From the NCBI GenBank assembly GCA_903839905.1, contig CAIMDX010000070.1:1-21822 (forward strand): 21,822 nucleotides of DNA, written 5' to 3'. The position numbers and the translations under genes were made by a program. Positions 12,837-20,650 of this stretch are shown here, piece by piece; the first letter of the stretch is position 1, and the number at the start of each line of letters is the position of its first letter. Under the pieces are notes generated by a model. The model did not search any database, had not been told where the DNA came from, and saw only the letters and a program-made list of their open reading frames with translations. This DNA is from an uncultured bacterium (GTDB taxonomy: Bacteria > Patescibacteriota > Minisyncoccia > Minisyncoccales > JAQTVQ01).

Positions 12837-13778
12837 ATGACAAGCACTAAAACTTGCGAATTCGTTTCCCCTCGGCATCCCGATAAATTATGCGACTACT
12901 TGGCCGATATTTTGCTTGACGCCTATATGGACCTTGATCCTAAAAGCCGCGTGGCCATTGAAATTATGGGCGGCCACGACAATATTTCTGTTTCCGGCGA
13001 AGTGACCAGCAACGCGAGAGTCAATATTGAAAATATCATTAAAAGCATTTTAGGAGAAAAATATAGTGTTAAAATTTATATCTCCCAACAAAGCCCATTC
13101 ATTTCCCGCGGAGTGGACAACGGCGGCGCCGGCGACCAAGGCATTATGATCGGTTATGCCTCCAGTGAAACTAAAAATTTTATGCCCTTGGAATACGAAC
13201 TTGCCCGCAAGCTTTGCAATAAAATTTACAGCCAGTTTCCTTTTGACGGAAAAACCCAAGTGACTATTGAAAATGGAAAAATTAAAACAGCTGTAGCCAG
13301 CTTTCAAAAAACCTCTTCAGTTGAACTGGAAAAATTGGTCCGCAACCTTATAAGTGCCGAAGAATATTTGATAAATCCAGCCGGCGAATGGGAGACAGGA
13401 GGGTTTGATGCCGACTCCGGACTTTCCGGCCGGAAAATAGCGATTGATAATTACGGCCCGGAAGTAGGCATTGGAGGCGGATCTTTTTCCGGCAAAGATT
13501 GGACCAAAGTAGACCGCAGCGGAGCCTATATGGCCCGCCGCATCGCTGTTGATCTGCTAAAAAAACATAGCGCTAAAACAGTAAGGACCAAACTCGCTTA
13601 TGCCATTGGCAAAAAAAAACCGGTCATGGCTGTTGCTGAAATAGACGGCAAAGAAGAAAAAATAATCGGCTACGATCTGTCGTCCAAAGGCATCTGCGAA
13701 TTTTTGAGCTTGGGAAAAATAAAATTCCGAAGAACCGCGGCTTGGGGCCACTTCGGGCGGGAATTTCCATGGGGATAG
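12837..13778 (+). CDS. metK: S-adenosylmethionine synthetase (short form)
   Basis: Makes SAM from methionine and ATP. 313 residues, clearly shorter than the usual 380-400. Family motifs in order: FVSPRHPDKLCDYLADILLD (9-28; most MetK proteins have SEGHPDK), the hexapeptide GAGDQG (97-102), DSGLSGRKIAIDNYGP (193-208), GGGSFSGKDWTKVDRSGAYM (213-232) and the C-terminal RTAAWGHFGRE. Parts of the central domain and of the loops between GAGDQG and DSGLSG appear compressed. The catalytic His14, Lys17 and Asp99 equivalents are kept, so it is probably active. Expression is governed by the SAM-I riboswitch upstream, which supports the assignment independently. It ends 4 nt before a strong bidirectional terminator. 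Confidence 0.95.
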   Translation: MTSTKTCEFVSPRHPDKLCDYLADILLDAYMDLDPKSRVAIEIMGGHDNISVSGEVTSNARVNIENIIKSILGEKYSVKIYISQQSPFISRGVDNGGAGDQGIMIGYASSETKNFMPLEYELARKLCNKIYSQFPFDGKTQVTIENGKIKTAVASFQKTSSVELEKLVRNLISAEEYLINPAGEWETGGFDADSGLSGRKIAIDNYGPEVGIGGGSFSGKDWTKVDRSGAYMARRIAVDLLKKHSAKTVRTKLAYAIGKKKPVMAVAEIDGKEEKIIGYDLSSKGICEFLSLGKIKFRRTAAWGHFGREFPWG

Positions 13779-13782
13779 ATAA

Positions 13783-13817
13783 AAAACAAAACAGAGGCCG
13801 AGCCTCTGTTTTGTTTT
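13783..13817. terminator. Bidirectional terminator between metK and xseB
   Basis: A perfect 16-bp stem: AAAACAAAACAGAGGC (13783-13798), loop CGA, and the exact complement at 13802-13817. The A/T ends give a T-run on either strand, fitting the convergent genes metK (+) and xseB (-). Confidence 0.93.
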
Positions 13818-13836
13818 GCCAAAAGAAAATTATTTA

Positions 13837-14088
13837 TTAAAACCCAGCTTCTTTCTCGCCTGTTTTAGTTTCCTCTTCAAAATCTATTTCTTTTTTTATT
13901 TCTTCAAATTCATTTTCCACGGCTTTCAATCTTTCCTTACTGGCTTTGATCAAGGCCACCGCTTCTTTGACTTTTTTTAAACCTTCTTCAACATCAACCT
14001 CTTTTTGGTTGTCAAACCACGCCGTAATTTCAGCGAGCTGTTTCAAATTTCCATTTAAATTATTTTTCAAATCTTTTTTTGTTTCCAT
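13837..14088 (-). CDS. xseB: Exodeoxyribonuclease VII small subunit
   Basis: 83 residues from the ATG at 14086-14088; a TTG three codons upstream is possible but less likely. The protein is almost entirely charged helix: LKQLAEITAWFDNQKEVDVE (17-36), EGLKKVKEAVALIKASKERL, then an acidic tail. This matches the XseB pattern of LexxV..LE.G...LE.SL.LYE.G, here with more Lys/Glu than usual. XseB binds XseA in several copies to form exonuclease VII, which degrades single-stranded DNA to oligonucleotides. It lies just downstream of xseA, the two separated by 92 nt of palindromic repeats. Confidence 0.85.
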   Translation of the reverse strand: METKKDLKNNLNGNLKQLAEITAWFDNQKEVDVEEGLKKVKEAVALIKASKERLKAVENEFEEIKKEIDFEEETKTGEKEAGF

Positions 14089-14097
14089 ATTTACCAA

Positions 14098-14148
14098 GCC
14101 GTAGCTTCAGCGAAGGCTGGCTTTGCCACCTGTCTGCCGACAGGCAGG
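14098..14148. repeat. Composite palindromic repeat (family B plus family A) between xseA and xseB
   Basis: 14099-14122 is an inverted copy of family B (CGTAGCTTCAGCGAAGGC core), followed by GGCTTTGCC (14119-14127) and a family A palindrome CCTGTCTGCCGACAGGCAGG (14129-14148). Both families thus adjoin in the spacer of one operon, and structured RNA here could alter the XseA:XseB ratio (inference). Confidence 0.85.
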
Positions 14149-14180
14149 CGCCATAGCCCTACGCCGCAACTCCAACGAAA

Positions 14181-15473
14181 TTAAATGCTCTTTTTAATAT
14201 TTTTTATCTCCGAACTAATAATGCCGTCTGTCAGACGCAAATCTAATTCTTGGCCTGCTTCGGCCTGTTTAACGCTCCTCAAAACCTTGCCTTTTAAAGT
14301 AGCGATGCTATATCCTAATTTTAATTGCCTTTCGGGATCATTCAAGCTAATCGCCTTTTCAGCATATTCCATTTGCCGGCTAACAGTCCTTAAAAACATC
14401 TCAAATCCGGAAAAAGTTTTTGATAATGAATTTTTCAGATCAATTTTAATATTGTCCAGCCCGTTCTCAAATTTTTGCAAACACAGCTTAATTTTATTTT
14501 TAGCTTTTTCATATTGTCCGGCAATATCTCTCCTTAAATCCCCTATCTTAGTTAAAGATTTTTGAAGTAAAAAGTTAGCGTCCGCTAAATTCTTTTCATA
14601 GCTTGAAATGATCTGCCGTTCGCTGCGCTCCAAAGAAAGCGTAGCTTTTTGCCATGATTCCCCCAGCAGATTAGCCGCGGCCGTAGGCGTTGAAACCATT
14701 ACATCAGCCGCCATTGCGGCCAAAGGCACATCTTTATGATGGCCGATGCCAGCAATGACCGGGCAAGGGAATTTAGCAATCTCTCTTACTAGCATTTCAT
14801 TATTAAAAGCCATCATAGATTCCATTGATCCTCCTCCGCGCATTATCACTAGAACTTCTATTTTTTGCTTTTTAAATGACCTTACGGATGCAAGAAGATC
14901 TTTAACCGCCTCTTGCCCTTCAACCCGCGAATCAATCATTTTTATGCTAAACCCGAATTTACCCAAATTATTCAAAAAGTCAGCAATCACCGCTCCTTGG
15001 CGGGAAGTGATAACTCCGATCTTCTGCGGATATTTCGGCAAAGGCCTTTTGCGCTCTTCGGCAAAAACTCCCTCTTTTTCCAATAAGTTTTTGATGCGAT
15101 CGTATTCTTTTTTCAATGCGCCTTCCCCTGCCAAAGAAATGGATCTGGAGATAAAAGACAATCGGCCGGATGGGGCATAAATCTCCGCATTGCCAACAAC
15201 CGTTATTTTCATTCCCTCTTTTAACTCTATGCCGTAAGTACGATAGCTAGACTTCCAAATGATGCAATTCAGCATAGCCCCGCCCTTTTCGTCTTTAAGG
15301 CTGAAATAAACATGGCCGGTTGGGCCGAATTGCACTTGCCCCACTTCGCCGACAATCTTCACTTCAAACGGTTTTATTTTCAGCGTCAAAAATTCAATGT
15401 ATTCGGATACGGAAAAAACAATCTCGTCCCCGGCATTATTCTCGCGAAAAAGATTGTAATTTTTATTCTCCAT
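14181..15473 (-). CDS. xseA: Exodeoxyribonuclease VII large subunit
   Basis: 430 residues, normal length. An N-terminal OB fold (about 18-115; VGEVGQVQFGPTGHVYFSLK) binds single-stranded DNA. The catalytic domain follows: PLPKYPQKIGVITSRQGAVI, the RGGGSMESMMAFN signature, then AGIGHHKDVPLAAMAADVMV and STPTAAANLL, where the usual GHETD reads GHHKD. A long coiled coil (about 290-390) binds XseB. The end NDPERQLKLGYSIATLKGKV is typical of the C-terminal segment. It starts 6 nt after the beta-CASP nuclease gene, so the two are co-transcribed. Acts in DNA repair and recombination. Confidence 0.95.
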   Translation of the reverse strand: MENKNYNLFRENNAGDEIVFSVSEYIEFLTLKIKPFEVKIVGEVGQVQFGPTGHVYFSLKDEKGGAMLNCIIWKSSYRTYGIELKEGMKITVVGNAEIYAPSGRLSFISRSISLAGEGALKKEYDRIKNLLEKEGVFAEERKRPLPKYPQKIGVITSRQGAVIADFLNNLGKFGFSIKMIDSRVEGQEAVKDLLASVRSFKKQKIEVLVIMRGGGSMESMMAFNNEMLVREIAKFPCPVIAGIGHHKDVPLAAMAADVMVSTPTAAANLLGESWQKATLSLERSERQIISSYEKNLADANFLLQKSLTKIGDLRRDIAGQYEKAKNKIKLCLQKFENGLDNIKIDLKNSLSKTFSGFEMFLRTVSRQMEYAEKAISLNDPERQLKLGYSIATLKGKVLRSVKQAEAGQELDLRLTDGIISSEIKNIKKSI

Positions 15474-15479
15474 ATAAAA

Positions 15480-16886
15480 TCAAATTTCAAAGCTTTGTCC
15501 TAATGCTGGAATTTCTATGGACAGTTCGGGACGCGATTCGCTTACAACATTTTTAAAAGCCTCGGCTTGCGATAATTCTCCGTGCACTAAAAATAATTTT
15601 TGTAATCCTTTTGTCTGATTCACGCGCTCTAAAAGGCCGCTTTGTCCGGCATGCGCGCTGAAAGCATCCAATGTGACCACTTTCGCCTTGACATCATATC
15701 CTTCACCAAAAATCCTTACCGGGCTCATTCCATCCTGAATCTTTCTTCCCAAAGTATTTTCCGCCTGAAATCCCGTAATCAAAATCGTATTATCCGCGTT
15801 GCTGATATTATTTTTAAGATGATGCAATATTCTTCCGCCTTCAGCCATACCCGAAGAGGCAATGATTATCAACGGCCCTTGCCGATTATTGAGATCTTTA
15901 GATTCGCTTAAAGTCTCCACATATCTCAAATTTTTAAATATAAAAACAGGGTCTCTGCGGAAACCGAAATCTCTCCAAAATTCATCATCAAAATATTCGG
16001 TAAATCGGGAAAAAACAGCTGTAAGTTTTTGGGCTAAAGGACTGTCAAAATAAATCGGCAAAGCAGGAATGCTTTTCTTATCAGTAAGCTTGTGCAAAAC
16101 ATAGATCAATTCTTGGGTTCTACCCAAGGCAAAAGCGGGAATAATGACCTTGCCTCTTCTTTTAATCGCGCTTTTGATTATTCCCTCCATCGCCATCATT
16201 ACTTCATTAATAGAGCCATGATCTCTCGCACCGTAAGTACATTCCATGATCATAGTTGCCGCACTTTCTTCAATTGCTTCCGGCGAACGCAAAATCGGCA
16301 ATTCATCCCTGCCAATATCCCCGGTAAAGATCAAATTTTTAATGACCCCGTTCTCTTTAATTTCCAGCAAAGTTATTGCCGAACCTAAAATATGCCCGGC
16401 GTCATAAAGCTTAAAACGGATATTCTCATTCAGTTTTTTCCATTCCCTGCTCGCGCTGAAATATTGAACCGTCTCAAATTGATTAAAGGTTTTTTCAACA
16501 TCTTCAATGGTATAAATCGGAGAGATAGGATCTTCTCCTATCCTTAAGTGTCCATTGAAATATTCACAGTCGTGCTCCTGAATTGAAGCTGAATCCTGCA
16601 AAAGATATTTCGTAATCTCCGCCGTCGCTGGAGTACAATAAATTTTTCCCCGGAAGCCGCCTTTCGCTAAAACCGGCAATAAGCCGCTATGGTCAATATG
16701 GGCATGGGAAAGAATAACAGCGTCAATTTGCTCGGCCGGAAAAGGAAGCTCGCTGTTGAGCTGATTTGAAACGCTTCTTTTCCCCTGGTACATTCCGCAA
16801 TCCAGCAATAAATTATATCCTTGGATTTGGATCAAATGTTTTGAACCCGTAACATTTTGGGCGGCTCCGAAAAAAGTGATTTTCAT
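15480..16886 (-). CDS. Beta-CASP metallo-beta-lactamase ribonuclease (RNA-processing exonuclease family)
   Basis: 468 residues. Metal motifs: SHAHIDHSG (His61, His63, Asp65, His66), DAGHILGSA (His165), FTGDIG (Asp190). Beta-CASP motifs: MECTYGARDH, PAFALGRTQELIY, SSGMAEGGRILHHL (345-358), AFSAHAGQ (His412), LVHGE (His435). The order matches the YSH1/CPSF73-like bacterial proteins of about 450-470 residues that act on RNA, distinct from RNase J. Cytosolic; no signal peptide. It heads a close pair with xseA (6-nt gap) and follows YwbE by 30 nt, in a cluster of nucleic-acid enzymes. AGAAGAAAG before the ATG is a fair ribosome site. Confidence 0.93.
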   Translation of the reverse strand: MKITFFGAAQNVTGSKHLIQIQGYNLLLDCGMYQGKRSVSNQLNSELPFPAEQIDAVILSHAHIDHSGLLPVLAKGGFRGKIYCTPATAEITKYLLQDSASIQEHDCEYFNGHLRIGEDPISPIYTIEDVEKTFNQFETVQYFSASREWKKLNENIRFKLYDAGHILGSAITLLEIKENGVIKNLIFTGDIGRDELPILRSPEAIEESAATMIMECTYGARDHGSINEVMMAMEGIIKSAIKRRGKVIIPAFALGRTQELIYVLHKLTDKKSIPALPIYFDSPLAQKLTAVFSRFTEYFDDEFWRDFGFRRDPVFIFKNLRYVETLSESKDLNNRQGPLIIIASSGMAEGGRILHHLKNNISNADNTILITGFQAENTLGRKIQDGMSPVRIFGEGYDVKAKVVTLDAFSAHAGQSGLLERVNQTKGLQKLFLVHGELSQAEAFKNVVSESRPELSIEIPALGQSFEI

Positions 16887-16916
16887 CTTTCTTCTATTTT
16901 TTCTAATTAAACTATT

Positions 16917-17117
16917 TTATTGAAATTTAATAATGTTTTGAACCCGCCCCACTTGCCCGTCTTCCAGCATCACTTTTATGCCATGCGGATGGAATGAAGA
17001 GTTGGTCAATATCCGCGCCACAATGCCGCGCGTCAGATTACCGGTCCTTTGATCGGCCTTTAACACAACATCTACCTCTGCTCCTATTTTAATGTTTGAT
17101 CTGTCGTTTCCGCTCAT
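16917..17117 (-). CDS. ywbE: YwbE family protein
   Basis: 66 residues, matching the short conserved YwbE family (DUF2196): NIKIGAEVDVVLKADQRTGN (8-27), LTRGIVARILTNSSFHPHGI (28-47), KVMLEDGQVGRVQNII. The fold is predicted to be a small beta-barrel; function is unknown. The bases between the RNase D-like gene and this one are only 12, so the two are in one operon, which hints at a nucleic-acid role (inference only). Confidence 0.92.
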   Translation of the reverse strand: MSGNDRSNIKIGAEVDVVLKADQRTGNLTRGIVARILTNSSFHPHGIKVMLEDGQVGRVQNIIKFQ

Positions 17118-17129
17118 ATTTTCTAAAAA

Positions 17130-17762
17130 TCAATAATCATAAACATCTTTATACCCTTTTAATCCCAGCTGAACGCGGGTTGGTATATGGGCAAAACATT
17201 GATGCGCCAATTCAAGCAATCCTTGAGCTTTAAGTTCGGCTTCCAGCTTATTTAAAAGCGGCAACAAATAAATCGCGTCTTTGACCGCATATTCTTTTTG
17301 CTTCTCGGTCAGTTTGGCTGAAAACCAATTAGAACACTGTTCGCTTTTGTCTATAATAATCCCCAGCCTTTCTTTAAGCAAATTGGCCAAGCTGTGTTTT
17401 TTGACATGCTTGGGATCAAGCAATTTAATAGCTGTTTTAGTGCAAGCGATATTTTTAGGATCGGCATTCCAATGGCTGGCCATGAAAGAAAGATCAAATA
17501 TGGCGTAATAAAAAATTTTCTTGACCGACTCATCAGCTAGCAGGCTGCAAAGATTCTTCGGTATGGTTTTCCCGATCTTCACAATCACAGGCGGCTTATT
17601 GGGTGCATAAAGCTGGCAGGTTCCGATTTTTTCTTTTTTCCAGTCAAGACCGGAAGTTTCAATATCCCAGCCCACAATTTTTATTTGAGAAACCCACTCA
17701 AAAAAATCTTCGGAAATATCATCTTTATAAATAACTATATTTTTTTGGTTAAAATTTTCCAT
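17130..17762 (-). CDS. RNase D-like 3'-5' exonuclease (DEDDy)
   Basis: 210 residues from the ATG at 17760-17762. Exo I: WDIETSGLD with Asp33 and Glu35; Exo II: IFYYAIFDLSFM with Asp90; Exo III: YAVKD with Tyr158 and Asp162, so the DEDDy set is complete. KHSLANLLKERLGI is typical of RNase D. No HRDC domain follows, so this is the short single-domain form. Start choice is uncertain: an in-frame ATG at 17799-17801 would add MALTAADNCRNIN and has an AGGAG at 17815-17819, though 13 nt away. Anything further upstream would precede the predicted transcription start. It leads an operon with ywbE, the beta-CASP nuclease and probably xseAB. Confidence 0.88.
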   Translation of the reverse strand: MENFNQKNIVIYKDDISEDFFEWVSQIKIVGWDIETSGLDWKKEKIGTCQLYAPNKPPVIVKIGKTIPKNLCSLLADESVKKIFYYAIFDLSFMASHWNADPKNIACTKTAIKLLDPKHVKKHSLANLLKERLGIIIDKSEQCSNWFSAKLTEKQKEYAVKDAIYLLPLLNKLEAELKAQGLLELAHQCFAHIPTRVQLGLKGYKDVYDY

Positions 17763-17893
17763 ATTGATGTTGCGGCAATTATCCGCGGCGGTTAACGCCA
17801 TCGCAGATGTTCTACTCCTATCCAATCGGAATCGGAACAGCGTATTAAAGAAAAAACAAACGGCAGCGGTAAACGGCCGCAGCTTTGCAAAAC

Positions 17894-17909
17894 AAATGCC
17901 ATGGCATTT
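17894..17909. repeat. 16-bp perfect palindrome at the start of the RNase D-like transcript
   Basis: AAATGCCATGGCATTT, immediately downstream of the predicted -10 box (17916-17921), so the transcript would begin with it. It could be a 5'-end hairpin or an operator; the sequence alone cannot decide. Confidence 0.5.
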
Positions 17910-17915
17910 TTTACC

Positions 17916-17944
17916 ATTATACCAGCCCTTCCAGCATTCGGCAA
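17916..17944 (-). promoter_or_regulatory. Sigma70-type promoter of the RNase D-like operon
   Basis: Minus strand: -35 TTGCCG (17939-17944), 17-bp spacer, extended -10 TGG-TATAAT (TATAAT at 17916-17921). It follows directly the terminator at 17961-17991. The predicted leader to the ATG at 17762 is about 147 nt and includes GC-rich inverted repeats (around 17780-17800 and 17862-17882). Confidence 0.85.
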
Positions 17945-17960
17945 AAATTAAAGTTTGAAA

Positions 17961-17991
17961 ACAAAAAACCGCCTGCAAGACGGTTTTTTGT
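17961..17991 (-). terminator. Rho-independent terminator after the SIMPL gene
   Basis: Perfect 11-bp stem ACAAAAAACCG (17961-17971) with CGGTTTTTTGT (17981-17991), 9-nt loop. On the minus strand it gives a GC step followed by six T, 9 nt after the SIMPL stop codon. Confidence 0.92.
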
Positions 17992-17999
17992 CCATATTT

Positions 18000-18773
18000 T
18001 TATTTAACCTGGTAGACCAAATTTATTGAAACCGAAATTTCCTGCTGGCCGGGCTGTATTTCCGCAACTGCGACACCGCCTCCCATGCCAGAACTATCAA
18101 CTGCTTTGGCCGAGCTATAAGAATTTAAAACCGGAGAATAACCGTTTTCGTAGATATTAACCACTTTAACCAATTTCAACCCTGTTTGCTGGGCAATTGA
18201 TTCAGCTTGAGCTTTGGCCTTTTGAATGGCATCTGTCCTGGCCAATTGCTTGGCGCTATTTTCGTCCTCAATCGTAAATTGAAAATTACCAATCAAATTA
18301 GCTCCGCTTTGGGTGGCTTTCCCAAGAATATCGCCGATCTTTCCAAAATTTCTGATCTTTACCGTAATCTGCTGGGTTAAGGTGTAACCCTTAAAAATTT
18401 GTGCTCCTCTGGAATAATCGTATTTTGGAGACAAACTGTAATCAGTGGTTTTTATATCTTTTTCGTCCACTCCGGCTGTCTTTACCTCGCCGATAACCTT
18501 GTTCATTTTATCGGTATTTTCTGCCGTAATTTTTCCAATATCAAAACCCTCGGTTGTTACTCCCAGCTGCATCAAGGCAATATCAGGAATTATAAAAGCA
18601 TTCCCGCTGGCGCTTACCACTATCTCTCGGGGAGTATTTTTACCAAGCCCCTCGTAAACGATAAAAGCATTTACGGCTTGGATTGCCAAAAAAATGCCGG
18701 CTAGCCAAACAACAGCCAAAAAAATCTTTTCCCTAATTTCTGTTTTTTTAACTTCTTTTGTTTCTTGATCCAT
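18000..18773 (-). CDS. SIMPL (DUF541) domain protein, membrane-anchored
   Basis: 257 residues. A basic N-terminus (EVKKTEIREK) precedes a membrane segment (about 17-40, IFLAVVWLAGIFLAIQAVNAF). From about 48 the SIMPL/BP26 fold begins: IVVSASGNAFIIPDIALMQL, GVTTEG, then DIKTTDYSLSPKYDY, GYTLTQQITVKIRNFGKIGD and the Ala/Gln-rich helix KAKAQAESIAQQTGL, ending with EISVSINLVYQVK. Family members are extracytoplasmic and form ring-like oligomers; roles in stress defence and signalling are suggested but not settled. Transcribed with its own terminator; an extended -10 candidate (TGG-TATGAT, 18821-18826) lies about 48 nt upstream. Confidence 0.9.
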   Translation of the reverse strand: MDQETKEVKKTEIREKIFLAVVWLAGIFLAIQAVNAFIVYEGLGKNTPREIVVSASGNAFIIPDIALMQLGVTTEGFDIGKITAENTDKMNKVIGEVKTAGVDEKDIKTTDYSLSPKYDYSRGAQIFKGYTLTQQITVKIRNFGKIGDILGKATQSGANLIGNFQFTIEDENSAKQLARTDAIQKAKAQAESIAQQTGLKLVKVVNIYENGYSPVLNSYSSAKAVDSSGMGGGVAVAEIQPGQQEISVSINLVYQVK

Positions 18774-18820
18774 AATTTTAATTTTTAGCGTTAACTTTTA
18801 TTATCGCCCGACCTGCTTCT

Positions 18821-18829
18821 ATCATACCA
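18821..18829 (-). promoter_or_regulatory. Possible extended -10 promoter of the SIMPL gene
   Basis: Minus strand TGG-TATGAT (-10 at 18821-18826) without a good -35. The 131-nt gap between the DUF2207 stop and the SIMPL ATG shows no clear terminator, so read-through from upstream is equally possible. Confidence 0.4.
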
Positions 18830-18904
18830 AAAAACAGCCTTAATAAGTACCGCTCAACGAAAAAACCAGTTTAGATATAGCTAGAGAAGCTATTTTGCAG
18901 GAAT

Positions 18905-20644
18905 TTACCATCCTCCACCGCCCCCGCCGCCTCCTCCGCCGCCGGAACCTCCAGAACCGCCGGCCCCTGAAGAAGTGCCGACGCTGGAAGAAATACCTGA
19001 AGACAAGCTGTTCATTTGAGAAGCAAAACTATCTGCGTTAAAACTTCCGGCTGCCGCACCGGCGAACCAAACTGCATGGTAGCTTTGGAAATACTCTTTA
19101 CCGTATATTTCTTCCATTTTTTTGATCCAAAGCTTGGTAATACCAAAAACCATGGCATAAGGCAAAAACTTTTCAAAAATATTTTCTTTCTCGTTGAATC
19201 TCTGGCGATAAATTTCGGCTTTTCTCATATACATTTCAAATCCTTTGATTCGCCAATTAAGCTCTGCTCCTTTAGGGGTGCGCTTGGGCATGACTATTCC
19301 AAAAGATATAAAAATAATTGCGGACAAACCTAGTGAAGCTCCTGCCGGAATAGAAAGAAAAAATATCGCCAGTAACAAAGCCGCAAAGAGGAGAACAGCG
19401 GCCGATACGGAAAATATCGTTCTCAGTGTCCTGCCTTTTGTTGAGATCAGATCTTTTAAAGCTAAATTATCAACCGTTGTTCTTTGAATTGCCGGCAATT
19501 CTTTATAAAATTTCGTTTTCAGCAGGGAAAGAAAAATTTCTTTTTTCTCCCCGAATATCTTTTCAACTAAAACCCTTTCCGGGAAATTCAAAGCCAAAAA
19601 TTCTTCTTCCGGCCTGATTTTCGTTAATTTAAAATCTTTTCCGCCCGAATACCAAGCCCGATCTATCTGCTCAATAATAATATATTTTTTAACCGCCAGA
19701 TTAACAATGGCTGCCGAGATAAACGGATCGGCAAGATCTCCATTTCTGATAAGCGGCCCCATTTCCAAGGGTGTCAGATTTTCAGGGATCTCAAATTCAG
19801 GCGTAATGGCTTTATTTATTTTCGGATCCTTGCCGTGCTTAAACCACAGATAAAAACAAAAGATAAACGAAATCACCGGAATGAAAAACCAAAGATAATT
19901 TCCGTAAAGCTCAAAAAATCCCGGCTGGTACGGAGTAAAAATATTTTTGGGAAAAGTTATGGAAACAGTTATTCCTTCTCTTGCTTTCAAACCTTGTTCA
20001 GATAAAAAACCTAAAATATTCGCCGACTTCCATTGATAGCTTGCACCTTCTTTTCCAGTTGATCCAAAAAGGCCGGTATAATAATCTATTTGCGTGTTAT
20101 CTTGGCTAACCTCTTCGGGAAAATTTATATCAGCAGAAAATTTATCAATATCAATATCCCAAAAATTACCAACCAAATTCCAATAAAACTCATCAAAGCC
20201 GGAGTTTTCAAACCGTATCGCATTTTTAACAACATAAGTAATCCGGTAATAATTTTCTCCGGTAACCGTTTTATTCGGATCGCCTATCTTCCAGGTAACA
20301 GTATTGTTGATCCTGTCTATGGCCGTTGAATACGGCAGCCTGTTGCCTTCAAAATCGGTGATACCGATAAGCTCAACAGGGGTTTTTATCTTTTCTTCCC
20401 CAGCTTGCACCTGCAAGGGCAAGATCCTGAAAATACCATGTTTATCCGGCAAATTGCCGCAATCAGCAGTTATCTTTTCTTCAATCAAAAGAGAAGAATC
20501 TTTATTGACGATAATAGTTGATTGAAAATCTTTAATGTACCAATCGGTTATCTCCCCGGGCTCGCGAGCCAAAGAAAGGGTCGGCAAAACCAAAACAAAA
20601 AATGCGAAGGCGAAAGATAAAACTTTAAGAAAGTATTTCCGCAT
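18905..20644 (-). CDS. DUF2207 membrane protein with signal peptide and Gly-rich tail
   Basis: 579 residues. Signal peptide 1-26 (hydrophobic FAFAFFVLVLPTLSLA, then REPG). The extracytoplasmic DUF2207 domain follows (EITDWYIKDFQSTIIVNKDS, then HGIFRILPL; about 30-240). A membrane helix lies near 249-268 (WFFIPVISFIFCFYLWFKHG), a cytoplasmic region begins with GKDPK, and two more helices lie near 410-455. The C-terminus has KGFEMYMRKAEI and FEKFLPYAMVFGITKLW, typical of the family, and ends in a Gly/Ser tail of about 30 residues closing GGGGW. Function is unknown; a role at the envelope is likely. A -10 box 6 nt before the ATG suggests a leaderless mRNA. The idi gene ends 26 nt upstream. Confidence 0.92.
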   Translation of the reverse strand: MRKYFLKVLSFAFAFFVLVLPTLSLAREPGEITDWYIKDFQSTIIVNKDSSLLIEEKITADCGNLPDKHGIFRILPLQVQAGEEKIKTPVELIGITDFEGNRLPYSTAIDRINNTVTWKIGDPNKTVTGENYYRITYVVKNAIRFENSGFDEFYWNLVGNFWDIDIDKFSADINFPEEVSQDNTQIDYYTGLFGSTGKEGASYQWKSANILGFLSEQGLKAREGITVSITFPKNIFTPYQPGFFELYGNYLWFFIPVISFIFCFYLWFKHGKDPKINKAITPEFEIPENLTPLEMGPLIRNGDLADPFISAAIVNLAVKKYIIIEQIDRAWYSGGKDFKLTKIRPEEEFLALNFPERVLVEKIFGEKKEIFLSLLKTKFYKELPAIQRTTVDNLALKDLISTKGRTLRTIFSVSAAVLLFAALLLAIFFLSIPAGASLGLSAIIFISFGIVMPKRTPKGAELNWRIKGFEMYMRKAEIYRQRFNEKENIFEKFLPYAMVFGITKLWIKKMEEIYGKEYFQSYHAVWFAGAAAGSFNADSFASQMNSLSSGISSSVGTSSGAGGSGGSGGGGGGGGGGGW

Positions 20645-20650
20645 ATTAAT

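Noticed and set aside
12638..12847. Minus-strand ORF of 69 codons over the metK leader
   Set aside because: It is antisense to a well-formed SAM-I riboswitch and has no recognisable protein features.
18877..18893. ATAGCT/AGCTAT hairpin after the DUF2207 gene as a terminator
   Set aside because: The stem is short and AT-rich, and on the minus strand no T-run follows directly.
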